Numbered from the stretch's first letter, positions 27,835 to 42,478 are shown. The stretch is DNA of 64,000 bases from Dokdonella sp. (GCA_024707225.1 JANQAE010000002.1:646073-710072); one strand, 5' to 3'. Program-made: numbers and translations. The notes: generated by a model not told the origin, from the letters alone.

Positions 27835-28728
27835 TTACTGCGCGGGCTTGACGAACTTCAGCGTCATGCGGTCGGACTCGCCGATCGCCTGGTACTTCTC
27901 GCGATCGGTGTCGCCGAGCGCGAGCGTCGGCGGCAGCGTCCACACGCCCTTCTCGTAGTCCTTGGTGTCCTTCGGATTGGCGTTGATCTCGCTCTGCGCG
28001 GCCAGCTGGAAGCCGGCTTCGGTCGCGAGCCGGATCACGTAGTCCTGTGGCAGATAGCCCGACTGGCGATCGGCGTCCAGATCGGTGCCGACCGCGGCGC
28101 GGTGATCGACCACGCCCAGCGTGCCGCCGGCCTTGAGCACATCGAAGAACGCCTTGAACATCGCCGGCGCGTTGTCGCGCCAGTTGTGCACGTTGCGGAA
28201 CGTCAGCACGACGTCGGCCGAGCCGGCCGGGCCGAACGCCGGCGCGGCCGGGTCGAACTCGACGACCTGGACCTGGCCGTAGCGCTCGGCATCACCGGCG
28301 AGCTTCGCGCGGTACGCCTCGGCGCCGCGCTTGGCGTAGTCCGACGAGGTCGGCGCGGCGATCGCCGCCACGTAGGTGCCCGAGTCCTTCAGCCACGGCG
28401 CGAGGATCTCGGTATACCAGCCGCCACCCGGCGTGATCTCGACGACCGTCTGGCCCGGCGCGATGCCGAAGAACGTCAGCGTTTCCTTCGGGTGGCGCCA
28501 GGTATCGCGCATCTTGTTGGCGTCCGAGCGCCAGGCGCCGCCGAGCGCCTCGTCGAGCTTGGTCGCGAACAGGTCGTTCGCGCTGGCCGGGGGCGTGACC
28601 TGCGCGGGCTGGTCGGCGGCGGCGACCGGCGCCGGCGTGGACGCGGCCGGGGCGGCCGGCGGCGCGGCGTCCTGCGAACAGGCACCGAGGGCGAGCAGCG
28701 TCAGCGAAGCGAGGAGAAGTCGGGTCAT
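27835..28728 (-). CDS. Lipoprotein with class I methyltransferase fold
   Basis: A 297-residue protein with a lipoprotein signal (LTLLALGAC, Cys17) and a Pro/Ala linker to about residue 50. It then has a SAM-methyltransferase-like Rossmann domain: VVEITPGGGWYTEILAPWL (motif I, about 96-114), VEFDPAAPAFGPAGSADVVLTFRNVHNW (motifs II/III) and LKAGGTLGVVDHRA (motif IV). SAM is not normally available in the periplasm, so an exported methyltransferase is puzzling; the family is common in proteobacteria and usually annotated only as a methyltransferase. It may bind another ligand. Function unknown. Confidence 0.75.
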   Translation of the reverse strand: MTRLLLASLTLLALGACSQDAAPPAAPAASTPAPVAAADQPAQVTPPASANDLFATKLDEALGGAWRSDANKMRDTWRHPKETLTFFGIAPGQTVVEITPGGGWYTEILAPWLKDSGTYVAAIAAPTSSDYAKRGAEAYRAKLAGDAERYGQVQVVEFDPAAPAFGPAGSADVVLTFRNVHNWRDNAPAMFKAFFDVLKAGGTLGVVDHRAAVGTDLDADRQSGYLPQDYVIRLATEAGFQLAAQSEINANPKDTKDYEKGVWTLPPTLALGDTDREKYQAIGESDRMTLKFVKPAQ

Positions 28729-28973
28729 CGAAGCGCTCCAGATGGGGAATGGGTCAAGGACGACCGTGCGAGCGCTGCGCCCGTCCGTCGGCCATGGGCC
28801 GCCGAGTGTACCGGAACGCTGCGCGGAGCCGATGCGGCAGCACGCGGCGCCTGGACGCCGACCGATTCAGTGCGCGGACAGCGACAGCTCACGGCCGATT
28901 CATTGCCGGCAGTGTCCACTGACGGCGCTCCGTTGCAAACGGGGGCACTCCAAAAAATAGCGAGGAGAACGCC

Positions 28974-29141
28974 ATGCTTCATTACGCCGTCGTCTTTCTG
29001 GTGATCGCGCTGATCGCCGCCGTCCTCGGGTTCGGCGGTATCGCCGGCGCCGCGGCGGGCATCGCCAAGATCCTGTTCGTGGTCTTCCTGGTGCTGTTCA
29101 TCGTGTCGCTGTTCTTCGGCCGCCGCCGTCCGCCGGTCTGA
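28974..29141 (+). CDS. DUF1328 small membrane protein (YtjA-like)
   Basis: A 55-residue protein, almost entirely hydrophobic: [20 protein letters not shown], then a Gly/Ala turn ([12 protein letters not shown]), a second TM helix ([15 protein letters not shown]) and the basic end GRRRPPV. This is the complete DUF1328/YtjA pattern; related genes are often stress-induced. A clear Shine-Dalgarno (GAGGAGA, 28963-28969) precedes ATG 28974 and a strong terminator follows. A candidate promoter is TTGCAA (28933) with AATAGC 17 bases on. Confidence 0.85.
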   Translation: MLHYAVVFLVIALIAAVLGFGGIAGAAAGIAKILFVVFLVLFIVSLFFGRRRPPV

Positions 29142-29184
29142 CCGGCGTCCCTGATCGGCGGTACTGTCATCGGTTGCACGAGCC

Positions 29185-29215
29185 GGGGCCTGCCATGCAG
29201 GCCCCGCTTGTTTTT
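29185..29215 (+). terminator. Intrinsic terminator of the DUF1328 gene
   Basis: A perfect 9-bp stem (29185-29193 with 29197-29205, loop CAT) is followed by GCTTGTTTTT. It lies 44 bases after the DUF1328 stop. Confidence 0.85.
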
Positions 29216-29326
29216 CGGGCGGGAGTCGATACGCGATCACGCCCGATCAATCGTGAGGGGTTTGCGCTGGCAGCCGTCGATCCCGCCGCCCGCGATCGCA
29301 CGCTGCCTCCGTGCCCTACCGCGCCG

Positions 29327-31096
29327 TCATTCGGCCCCGAGACCGCCGCCATCGGAAGCGGGATCGCCCGCCAGACGCGCCGAGGGCGGATACGGCGGCA
29401 CGTCGGCATAGTCGCCCGCGGCGATGCCGTCCTGCACGGCCTGCCACCAGCGTGGATCGAAGATCTCGCCGTGCGCGGCGATCAGCGCCTGGCGCAGATC
29501 GGCCGGGATGCCGAGAAAGCGCGGAAACTGCTCCGGAAAGACGTCGTTCTCGCGCACGGTCAGCCAGTCCTCGAGCGGACGCGTCTCGTCCTCGTCGTCG
29601 GCCTCGGGCAATGCGCGGAAGCGGCAGCTCTCGACCAGGCACAGCTCGTCGTAGTCGTAGAAGATCGCGCGTCCGCCGCTGGTGATGCCGAAGTTCTTGA
29701 GCAGCAGATCGCCCGGAAAGATGTTGCTGCGCGCCAGGTCCTTGATCGCCTGGCCGTAGTCGAGCACCGCCGCGCGCGCCGCGTCCGGATCGGCCTCGCG
29801 CGCGTAGAGGTTGAGCGGCCGCAGCCGGCGTTCGACGTAGCAGTGCGCGACGACCAGGTCCTCGCCGTCGACCGTCACCGTCTCTGCGCATTCGGCTAGC
29901 AGTTCCTCGAGCATCGGCGGATCGACCTGTGCCAGCGGAAAGCGCAGATAGCGAAACTCCTGCGCGTCGACCAGGCGGCCGATGCGGTCGTAGCGGAACA
30001 CCAGGCGGTACTTCTCCTCGACCTGGCGCCGGCCGATGTCCTTCGGATACGCGAAGCGGTCGCGGATCACCTTGAACACCAGCGGATAGTCGCGCGGCGT
30101 GAACACCGCCATGACCATGCCGCGCTCGCCGTCGGCGCGTACCAGCCGCTCCTCGGGATGCGCGGCCAGATGGCGGAACAGATGCCGGTAGCGCTCGGTC
30201 TTGCCCTGCTTGGCGCGGCCGAGCACGGTGTAGAGCTCCTCGATCGGCTTGTGCGGCATCAGGCCGTGCAGATAGACGACCGTATCGGTGACGGTCGGCA
30301 GGTCGGCCAGAAAGTAGCTGCGCGTGTAGCCGAACAGCGTCGAGATCTGTTGCCGGCGCGTCAGCACCGCGTCGGCGCGGATGCCCTCGGCCGTGCTGAC
30401 CAGCGCGATCGCCAGCGGCAGCTCGGCGCGTTCGCCGAGCAGTCGGCCGACCAGATAGGCGCGCCGCTCGCGGAAGAACGGCGTCGGCAGCAGCTCGATC
30501 GCGACCGCCGCGCCGCCGTCGTGCGCGAGCAGCTGCGCTTCACAGGCGGCCGCCACGCGCGTCGCGTCGGCCACCGCGTCGGCGTAGCCGCATGCGAACG
30601 GCACGTCGGCGAATATCTGCTCGATCGCCTCGGCCGGTGCTTCGCGCAGGCGATAGCGCGTGCGCGACGCGGCTTCGGCGACGTGCGCGGTCGATTCGCG
30701 GTCGAGCGCGACGAACTCGATGTCGGCGGCGACGCCGACGGTGTGGAAGAAGCGCCGCGACAGCGAATTGAAGAACGTCTTGCTGAGCTCGCGGTCCAGG
30801 TACGGCGTCACCTGCAGCTCGAACGCGTCGCGGATCAGGCGCCACAGCGGACGCGAACGCACGCGCTCGTCGAGCAGCAGTTCGAGCCGGCCCAGCGTCT
30901 CGGCCAGGCATTCCTCGTAGAGGTCCAGACGCCAGACCGTGTCGATCTGCGCCTGTCGCCAGCTGCGCCGCTCGAACCAGCGCTTGGCGCGCCGCGTGAT
31001 GTCCGAGAAGCGCGCGTTGTAGTCGAGGAACGCGTCGAGGATCAGCGCCGCCGCGCGCGCGGGCGTGCCGGTGGCATCGGTAGGCGCCTGGCGCAT
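29327..31096 (-). CDS. aceK: Isocitrate dehydrogenase kinase/phosphatase AceK
   Basis: A 589-residue bifunctional enzyme that phosphorylates isocitrate dehydrogenase on its active-site serine (or reverses this) and so controls the branch between TCA cycle and glyoxylate shunt. The N-terminal regulatory domain (about 1-310) is followed by the kinase/phosphatase core: GMVMAVFTPRDYPLVFKVI (about 330-350) with its ATP-binding Lys, and LLLKNFGITSGGRAIFYDYDEL (about 455-475). ATG 31096 is favoured over 31114 because AGG lies 10-13 bases before it. It follows icd on the same strand; the glyoxylate-shunt genes aceA and aceB are not in the window. Confidence 0.95.
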   Translation of the reverse strand: MRQAPTDATGTPARAAALILDAFLDYNARFSDITRRAKRWFERRSWRQAQIDTVWRLDLYEECLAETLGRLELLLDERVRSRPLWRLIRDAFELQVTPYLDRELSKTFFNSLSRRFFHTVGVAADIEFVALDRESTAHVAEAASRTRYRLREAPAEAIEQIFADVPFACGYADAVADATRVAAACEAQLLAHDGGAAVAIELLPTPFFRERRAYLVGRLLGERAELPLAIALVSTAEGIRADAVLTRRQQISTLFGYTRSYFLADLPTVTDTVVYLHGLMPHKPIEELYTVLGRAKQGKTERYRHLFRHLAAHPEERLVRADGERGMVMAVFTPRDYPLVFKVIRDRFAYPKDIGRRQVEEKYRLVFRYDRIGRLVDAQEFRYLRFPLAQVDPPMLEELLAECAETVTVDGEDLVVAHCYVERRLRPLNLYAREADPDAARAAVLDYGQAIKDLARSNIFPGDLLLKNFGITSGGRAIFYDYDELCLVESCRFRALPEADDEDETRPLEDWLTVRENDVFPEQFPRFLGIPADLRQALIAAHGEIFDPRWWQAVQDGIAAGDYADVPPYPPSARLAGDPASDGGGLGAE

Positions 31097-31310
31097 CGTC
31101 GGAGGCCTCCGCATCGGGTCGGGCTGCCGGACGGCTGCCGTGCGCGGCAGTCTAGAACGTCCGCCGGGCGTTGCGGTGAGTGGTCGGCCGGCACGACTTG
31201 ACGGCCCGCCGCCGGTGGCCGTGGACCGCGGGACGTCCGCTCGCCCGGCGAGGCTGTGCGGCTTCGGCGGAACGAGGGACGCCGTTCCAGGGGCGAGGCG
31301 ATCCGGAAAA

Positions 31311-31340
31311 CGAAGAGGCCGCCCTTGGGCGGCCTCTTCG
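31311..31340 (-). terminator. Strong intrinsic terminator between icd and aceK
   Basis: A 14-bp perfect stem (31311-31324 with 31327-31340, loop TT) is followed on the minus strand by TTTTCC. It lies 21 bases after the icd stop and upstream of aceK, so most icd transcripts should end here and aceK would depend on read-through or its own promoter. Confidence 0.85.
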
Positions 31341-31361
31341 GTGGACACCGCGCGAGCGCTC

Positions 31362-32621
<1,260 letters not shown>

Positions 32622-32761
32622 GGATTCCTCCAGAAGTGACGGCGCCGGCGGCAGGCGGAGCGCACAGGGGATGTAAGCGGATGCAGGTAGCCGCCCATTG
32701 TCGCCGGAACGGCCCGTACACGCCACGGGCGACGCCGCGCGGCGGCAGTGCGCGAGGACCG

Positions 32762-36202
<3,441 letters not shown>

Positions 36203-36314
36203 CGGCGGTCCTCGTGCCGAACACGGGCGTGACGATCCGACGGATGCGACGCGCTCGGACTCGTATCGCGGTCGTGCTCGTCAGTGCAGGTCGCGCCGAT
36301 GACGGAGCGCTCGA

Positions 36315-36348
36315 CCGGGCCGGCGGCGGCATCCCGCCGCCGGCCCGG
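36315..36348. terminator. 15-bp GC hairpin between convergent genes
   Basis: A perfect 15-bp stem (36315-36329 with 36334-36348, loop CATC) lies 9 bases after the stop of the minus S53 gene and 112 after the SNF2 stop. A bidirectional terminator is the simplest reading; no U tract on either side. Confidence 0.65.
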
Positions 36349-36356
36349 ACGCCCGT

Positions 36357-39300
36357 TCAATGCGTCTCGAAGCCGTCGGCGAAGATCCGGTCGATCGCCG
36401 CGGTGACCGCGAACGGCCGAGTCGCCAAGGACGGTCGCAGCGTCGAACTGCCTGTGTACTGCACCGCGAGCGTATAGCTGCCCGGCAGCGCCAGCGTGAC
36501 CGTGCAGCTCGCCAGGCCGGTGGCATCGGTCGTGCCGATGCAGGTCTGGCCGCCGACCGCGAACGACAGCGCTGCACCTGCTACCGGGCTCGGCGTGCTC
36601 GCGGCCGAAATGTCGGTCAGCCGCGCCGTCAGCGCGACCGGCCGCGCGGCGACCGCGCCGTGCGCACCGCCGAGCACGAGGAAGGTCGCATGCGGCCCTT
36701 CGGCGAAGGTGACGCGCGCCGGATTGGACGTGAGGTCCAGTGTGTCGCTGCGCAGCAGTGCGGTGACCACGTCGCTGCCGGCGCGCGTGCCGACGTAGCT
36801 CAGCGTCGCAATGCCGTTCGCATCGGTCCGGGACAGGCGCACCTGCGCGTTGGCGCCTTCTATCAGGAAGCGCACCGCCGTGCCGGCCGGCACGCCGGCA
36901 TGCGCGAGCTTCGCCTGCAGCGTCAGCGTCGCGCCCTGCGGCGGATCGGGCGAGGTCAGGCGCGGATCGAGGCCCAGCGCCGGCGCCGGGTTGCTGCTCG
37001 CGAAATCGCAGGCGCCGCTGGCCGGCGTCAGCTTGTGCACGGTGTCGGCGGTGCTCGAGTACAGGCAGCCGTCGGCGCCGATCGTGCCGGTGCCCAGATG
37101 ATCGGCCAGCGCGGTGCGCGTCACCGGCGTGGTCGTCAGGTCGACGAGGTAGAGAGTGTCGGGCTCGTTCCAGACCAGCAGCGAGCGCGCCGCGCCGTCG
37201 GGTCCGGCCTCGCCGATGTTGATCCAGTAGAACGAATCGAAACCTTGCTCGGTCGTCACCGCCGCCGGCTGCGGCCGGTCCGTGCCGGCGACCTGGATCA
37301 GCGGCGAATGCGGGAACGTCGGGTACGCGGTGGCGACGTAGATCGTGCCGTTCGGCGCGATCGCGATCAGACCGTTCGGCGTCCCCGGCAGCGTCGCGTA
37401 GACGATCACCGCGGTCGGACGCGACGGGTCGGTGTCGCCCGGATCGGTCAATCGGTACAGCGACGGATTGTCCGATCCGGCGCCGCTGCAACTGTTGTCG
37501 AAGAACAGGTCGCCGCTCAGCGGATCGGTCGCCAGACCGTGCGGGCAGGTCAGGTTGTTCGCGACGATGCGCAGCAGCGCGCCGCTGTCCGGATCGATCT
37601 CGATGATGTCGCCGCTGCCGAACGAGGCGCCGGTGACGCCGCGTGTCGCGTAGAGCTTGCCGTCCTTGCCGAACACCGGCTTGCCGAGCGTGACGCCGAG
37701 GTTCGACAGCGGGCCGACCGCGGCGCCGCCGGTATCGCGCAGCCGGTAGAGATCACCGGTCTGGAAATGCGCGACGTAGGCCGCTCCATCGGCGCTGAAC
37801 GCCGGATTCGACGCGCCGCTGCAACCCCAGTTGACGTTGCCGTAGAAGAACGGATACGCCGCGAAGCCGTTTGCGAACGCGGTCAACGCATGGCCTGAAG
37901 CCGCGACCGGCGCCGTCACGCAGGAACCGATCGCATTGGAGTAGGTCACCGTCGCCGTACCCGGCACCGGCAGCTCGCCGTCGGTCACGTCGACCGCGGT
38001 GTAGCCGACCGACTCCTCGACACGATTGGTCGCCGCGAAGCGGATCTCGCCGTTCGCGTCGGTCAGCGGCGGGTTCGGTCCGGTCACGGCCGAGCGGCCC
38101 TGGCCTTGCGACAGGACGACGTGCTTGCCGGGTGTGGGGCGGCCCTCGGCGTCGCGCAGCGTCACGGTGATCGTCGTCGTCGCGATGCCGTCCGCGGTCA
38201 CCGCGATCGGAAAGGCCAGGATGCCGCCTGCCGCTGCCGGCGGTGCGACGAACGTCAGCGGCAGGCCGGTGCCGATGTCGAAGCCGTCGTCGATCGCGCG
38301 TGCGCTCAGAGTCACCGAGCCGACCGCCGCGCGCGTGACCGCGAACACCGCGCTGCCGTTGGCCGCGGTCGTCGTCACCGGCGTCGACGGCGTGATCGTC
38401 ACGCCGGCGCCGGCCGGCGCGGTCAGACTGACGCGACGGCCGCCGATCGTACTGCCGGCGGCGTCGCGCAGTTGCACGACGACGTGCGTGGCCGTCGTGC
38501 CGTCCGCGATGCCGGTCGGCGGATCGGCGATCGCGCGCGAGGTCGCGGCGCTGGCCGGTCCCGCTGCCTGGCCGGCCAGCGCGAGGTTCAGCACGCTGAG
38601 GTTCGGACTGCCGAGGCCGACGTGCGCGAAGTCGCTGCCGAGCGCCGCGGCGCCGTGGAACGCCGCCGTGTTCGCCAGCGGATAGGCATGCGTGTTGAAC
38701 AGCCCCAGATTCGTGCCTTGGGCATGATTGAGCGTCGCCGCGAATGCCGCCATCAGCGGCGCCGACATGCTGGTGCCGCCGTAGAGCAGACCGCTCGGAC
38801 AACCGCCGCGACTGGCCTGGCAGATCGGCACGCCGTTGGTCGCCGGATCGGCATTGACGGCCAGATCCGGCACCGAGCGCATCGCCGAGGCGTTCAGCCC
38901 GTTCTGATAGGCCGGCCGAGTGAAGTAGCGACTGACGCCGTAGCCGCCCTGGCCGTGGCCGGCGCTGCTGCCCTGGCCCCACCAGGTCGCACCGGCATAC
39001 GTGCCGCCCGGGCCGGCCAGCGTCGAGGTGCCGCCGACGGCGGTCGCGTTCGGCGAGCCGGCCGGCACGGTGATCGTATTCGGTGCACCGTCCAGGCAGG
39101 TGCTGCCGGTGTCGCCCGAGGCATTGAACACGCTGACGCCGGCTGCCGCCGCAGTCGCGAGGATCGCATCGACGCCGCGCACGTCGGCCAGCGTGGTCTG
39201 GTCTTCGCAGTAGGCCCAGCTGTTGGAGATCACGTCGACGCCGTCGTCGAGCATGCGGCTGAACAGTGTCTGGAAGCTGCCGGCGCCGGTGAACGGCGCG

Positions 39301-40361
39301 CTGTAGACGACCACGTTCGCGCCGGGCGCCGTCGCCATGACGACGCTGATGTCGAGCACGACCTCGTCTTCGTTCGCGCCGACCGGTGCGCCGCCGTCGA
39401 TCGCGATGCTGGACAGCTGGGTGATCTGCGTCGCCGGCGCGCCGATCAGGTCGAGGAAGTCGCGGATATCGGAGGTGTGGAAGTTGTCGAACTGCACCAG
39501 CGCCACGGTCTGGCCGTCGCCGGGCAGGGCATCGCCGCCGGCCGGCCGCAGCGGCGCCTGCAGCGGCGAGGCCAGGATCGGCACGACGCGGCACAGGAAC
39601 AGCGACAGCAGGATGCCGACCGGATTGCTGCAGATGTTGTTGTGGGTGCCGAGCGCGTTCTGATAGACGCCGTAGCAGAAGGTCTTGGTATAGGGGTCCA
39701 CGCCGGCGCCGCTCGCGCAGTTGTAGCCCCAGTTGCCGACGAACTGCGGCGACGGCATTCGTTCGATCCGGGCCAGCGTCGACAGGCCCGAGATCGACTG
39801 CACCAGCGGTGCGATCGACGCCGGCAGCGACGGCTCACCGCTGTTGGCGAGGAAATGCCGACCACTGCCGGGCAGCGCATAAGCGTCGATCGCGACGTCG
39901 AGCGCTGCGGCGATGCGATCGCGCGAGCCGGTCACGCCGAGCGCCAGGCGGCCGGCCGATTCGGTCGTGATCGCAAAGTCCCGGCTCGCGAAGTAGTCGC
40001 GCACGGCCGCATAGTCCGCGGCGCTCGGGCCGAAGCGATCGGCCAGCGCGGCCGGCGACAGATAGCGGCGGTAGTCCGGAGAGGCAGGATCCTGCACTGC
40101 GTCGCGATACGCCTCGAAACCGGCCGCGTCGCGCCGTTTCAGGACCAGCGTTAACGTCATCGGCGCGTCGAGCGCGGCCGTTTCGGCAGCCGGCAGTCGC
40201 TGCGCGCCGGACAGCACCGGCAGCACGTGGCCGCCCAGCGCGGTCCTCCCGTCGGCTGCGAACGTCGGCGCCGGCAGCGATGCCAGGAGAAGCCCGAGCA
40301 GCCAGCCGATCGCCCGTCCCGCCGCCGGAGCGGTCGCGGGAACCCCCGATGTGCGCATCAT
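36357..40361 (-). CDS. Secreted S53 (sedolisin/pro-kumamolisin) peptidase with Ig-like domains and tail motif
   Basis: A 1334-residue secreted acid-type serine peptidase. Signal peptide to about residue 36; S53 propeptide about 45-200. The catalytic set is complete: Glu333 and Asp337 (EDEVVLDIS), oxyanion Asp417 (NASGDTGS) and Ser531 (YGGTSMSAP). An insertion (about 208-275) with several Cys and a hydrophobic patch interrupts the usual domain entry. After the protease come Ig-like (Big_1-type) repeats (about 615-815), a propeller-like region (about 850-1110), two further Ig-like repeats, and the tail DRIFADGFETH. ATG 40361 has GGAGA upstream. It lies 94 bases downstream of the anti-sigma-like gene and may belong to its regulon. 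Confidence 0.93.
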   Translation of the reverse strand: MMRTSGVPATAPAAGRAIGWLLGLLLASLPAPTFAADGRTALGGHVLPVLSGAQRLPAAETAALDAPMTLTLVLKRRDAAGFEAYRDAVQDPASPDYRRYLSPAALADRFGPSAADYAAVRDYFASRDFAITTESAGRLALGVTGSRDRIAAALDVAIDAYALPGSGRHFLANSGEPSLPASIAPLVQSISGLSTLARIERMPSPQFVGNWGYNCASGAGVDPYTKTFCYGVYQNALGTHNNICSNPVGILLSLFLCRVVPILASPLQAPLRPAGGDALPGDGQTVALVQFDNFHTSDIRDFLDLIGAPATQITQLSSIAIDGGAPVGANEDEVVLDISVVMATAPGANVVVYSAPFTGAGSFQTLFSRMLDDGVDVISNSWAYCEDQTTLADVRGVDAILATAAAAGVSVFNASGDTGSTCLDGAPNTITVPAGSPNATAVGGTSTLAGPGGTYAGATWWGQGSSAGHGQGGYGVSRYFTRPAYQNGLNASAMRSVPDLAVNADPATNGVPICQASRGGCPSGLLYGGTSMSAPLMAAFAATLNHAQGTNLGLFNTHAYPLANTAAFHGAAALGSDFAHVGLGSPNLSVLNLALAGQAAGPASAATSRAIADPPTGIADGTTATHVVVQLRDAAGSTIGGRRVSLTAPAGAGVTITPSTPVTTTAANGSAVFAVTRAAVGSVTLSARAIDDGFDIGTGLPLTFVAPPAAAGGILAFPIAVTADGIATTTITVTLRDAEGRPTPGKHVVLSQGQGRSAVTGPNPPLTDANGEIRFAATNRVEESVGYTAVDVTDGELPVPGTATVTYSNAIGSCVTAPVAASGHALTAFANGFAAYPFFYGNVNWGCSGASNPAFSADGAAYVAHFQTGDLYRLRDTGGAAVGPLSNLGVTLGKPVFGKDGKLYATRGVTGASFGSGDIIEIDPDSGALLRIVANNLTCPHGLATDPLSGDLFFDNSCSGAGSDNPSLYRLTDPGDTDPSRPTAVIVYATLPGTPNGLIAIAPNGTIYVATAYPTFPHSPLIQVAGTDRPQPAAVTTEQGFDSFYWINIGEAGPDGAARSLLVWNEPDTLYLVDLTTTPVTRTALADHLGTGTIGADGCLYSSTADTVHKLTPASGACDFASSNPAPALGLDPRLTSPDPPQGATLTLQAKLAHAGVPAGTAVRFLIEGANAQVRLSRTDANGIATLSYVGTRAGSDVVTALLRSDTLDLTSNPARVTFAEGPHATFLVLGGAHGAVAARPVALTARLTDISAASTPSPVAGAALSFAVGGQTCIGTTDATGLASCTVTLALPGSYTLAVQYTGSSTLRPSLATRPFAVTAAIDRIFADGFETH

Positions 40362-40455
40362 GATCGTCTCCCGGACGCGCGGTCGATGCGCCGCGCCTTG
40401 ACTCCAGTGAGCGATTCGGCGCGGACATCACGCGGACGCACGGGGCGGGTGGCGA

Positions 40456-41174
40456 CTACGGCACAGTCGTCTCCAGATGCCAGATCGCGACGGCGTCCGA
40501 TGCGCCGGTCGGTGCCAGCTCGACCTGGCGCCGGCCTGGGCCGGCCGCTGCAGACGGGATCGCCGCTTCGACATAGGCGTACGGACCGGCGCGGCGCAGT
40601 GCGAGGCCGGATGCATGGAAGCGGACATTCGGGCCCTCGCGGACGGTCAGCGCGTAGGTGCCGGCTGTCGGGTCCGCCACTTCGGCCTGCAGGCGCAGCC
40701 AGCCGCCGCTTGCCGGAAGCCGCAGCGGCGCGGCCTCGCCGCGCGTCGCCGCCAGGCGCAGGCTGATCGTCGGCAGCGCCGCGACGTCGGCTGGCGCCCA
40801 CGGCGACCGACCCGGCTGGATCAGTGCGATCGCCAGCACCGTCGCCGCGCCAGTGCGCCGATCGCCGCGACGATGCGGCGCCGCCTCCGCCGTTGCCCGG
40901 TGGACGCCGCTGCACGTGTTCGCGCGACCAGCGCCCGGGCGACCATCCAGCGCCAGCGACCGCCCGGATCGGCGATCAGATGGCGTGCGACCGCCTCACG
41001 CGTGGCGGCGTCGAGCCGCTCTGCGGCATGGTCGTCGATCAGATCGGTCTCCGCCTCGCGCAGCCGCGCCGCGAGTGCATCCTCGCGCAGCAGCCGTTCC
41101 TCGAGCACGACGGCGTCCGCTTCGGGAAGCCGGTGCAGGAGCCAGTCGCGCAGGGTGGCGTCGGTGGGGGACAT
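40456..41174 (-). CDS. Anti-sigma-factor-like membrane protein, frame broken once
   Basis: The N-terminal frame from ATG 41174 reads like the cytoplasmic part of an anti-sigma factor without zinc ligands: LRDWLLHRLPEADAVVLEER, then AETDLIDDHAAERLDAATRE. It ends in an Arg-rich stop-transfer RRRRRRIVAAIGAL. The next frame continues the TM helix (LAIALIQPG) and a periplasmic beta domain to residue ~240 (stop at 40456). One missing base at about 40849 (CTGGC[C]GCGGCG on the minus strand) explains the break. The fold resembles anti-sigma proteins paired with sigma factors of the type found at 42720-43280; here that partner is 1.5 kb upstream, beyond the repeat island. Pairing is inferred. Confidence 0.7.
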
Positions 41175-41383
41175 CTCGGGTCGGTGGGGAGGTTTCTTTC
41201 TGTGGTGCGGGCTTGGGAAGTATCACGCTGCGGGGGGGCTCTATGGTGGTTCGGTTCGCTTCCTGGGGGAGCTGCACCCCGGGTTTTTTGCTCCCCTCCG
41301 GGCAAGTGGGTCATTTCTCTTGCGTGACTACGCGCCGCAGGAGCGGCGCGAACGGCGAAGTCGGCTTGATGGTTGGATGGTTG

Positions 41384-41746
41384 TTGCTTTGTAGGTGGTC
41401 GGCATCCCTGCCTGTTTTCCGCTCGCCTCCAGGCGAGCGGGTTACTTCTCTTTGCGTGCCCACAGCGCCGCAGGAGCGGCGCGAACGGCGAAGCCGGCCC
41501 GAAGGGCGGAGCGCAGGATGCGCGGAGTCAAGAGAAGTAACCAAGAGAAAGGCCACCCCGGTACCGCGGTCTACGGGCATCCTGCCCTACGACTGCGCGA
41601 AGGCGCTCCGGGGGTCTGCTGACAGCGCATCCTGCGCTGACAGCAGACTGGGCCACGTCCTGTGGCCCACCCTTCGGGCTTTTCCCTACGCACCTTCGCC
41701 GCGGCACAGGGGCCCCGTGGGCGCGCGTCCTGCGCGCTCGGCTGGG
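41384..41746 (+). repeat. Repeat unit copy 1
   Basis: Starts near GGCATCCCTGCCTG (41401) and includes the CTCGCCT palindrome, GGGCATCCTGCCCTACGACT, GGCCACGTCCTGTGGCC (41651) and the CACAGGGGCCCCG block. It carries about 64 extra bases (CGCAGGAGCGGCGCGAACGG and following) absent from copy 2. Confidence 0.8.
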
Positions 41747-41763
41747 GTGACGATGTTTGTCGG

Positions 41764-42056
41764 GTGTTGCTTCGTCGGTGGGCGGCGTCCCTGCCTGTTT
41801 TCCGCTCGCCTCCAGGCGAGCGGGTCACTTTTCTTTGCGTGGCCAAAGAAAAGTAACCAAAAGAAAGGCCACCCCGGTGCCGCGGTCTCCGGGCATCCTG
41901 CCCTACGACTGCGCGAAGGCGCTCCGGGGTCCGCTGACGGCGCCTCCTGCGCCGACAGCGGACTGGGCCACGTCCTGTGGCCCACCCTTCGGGCCTTTCC
42001 TGCGCACCTTCGCCGCGCACAGGGGCCCCGATGGCGCGCTTCCTGCGCGCTCAAGC
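41764..42056 (+). repeat. Repeat unit copy 2
   Basis: Same order of blocks as copy 1: GGCGTCCCTGCCTG (41781), CTCGCCT palindrome, AAAGAAAAGT, GCATCCTGCCCTACGACTGC, GGCCACGTCCTGTGGCC (41967) and GGGGCCCCG. It lies directly after copy 1, offset 380 bases at the left blocks and 316 at the right. Confidence 0.8.
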
Positions 42057-42194
42057 AAGAGCAAAAGAAGCGCGGCTGCCTGCGCAGAGTGAGTGAGTAT
42101 GGATGAAGGCGAAAATTGAATTGAAAGCAGCAAGAAAGAGCAGGGGTAGGGCGCAATCGACGCTGCTTTTTGCTTTTGCTTGATCTTCTGCGCG

Positions 42195-42478
42195 CAGGAA
42201 GCGCGCTGAAGGGTCCCGTCAGACGTGGTGGGTCGGGGCCGAAAAGCCCGCAGGGGCGCGGGCAGGGAGGCCCGCGCGTTCGTCGTCAGCACAGGAGGTG
42301 CTGTCGACGAACCTCGGTCCCGGCCCACGGACCCGCAGGGCAGGATGCCCGGAGGGCACGTCTGTGGGGTGCCCTTCTCTTTGGTTACTTTCTCTTGGGC
42401 ACGCAAGAGAAAGTGACCCGCTCGCCTGGAGGCGAGCGGAATAAGGCAGGGATGCCGACCGCCTACGAAGCAACCAAC
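42195..42478 (-). repeat. Repeat unit copy 3, inverted and diverged
   Basis: The same blocks in reverse order: GGCAGGATGCCCGGAG (about 42339), TTTGGTTACTTTCTCTTGGGC, GCTCGCCTGGAGGCGAGC (about 42420-42437) and GGCAGGGATGCC. Further fragments are a partial direct copy at about 41265-41365 and a partial inverted one at about 42495-42545. Confidence 0.75.
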
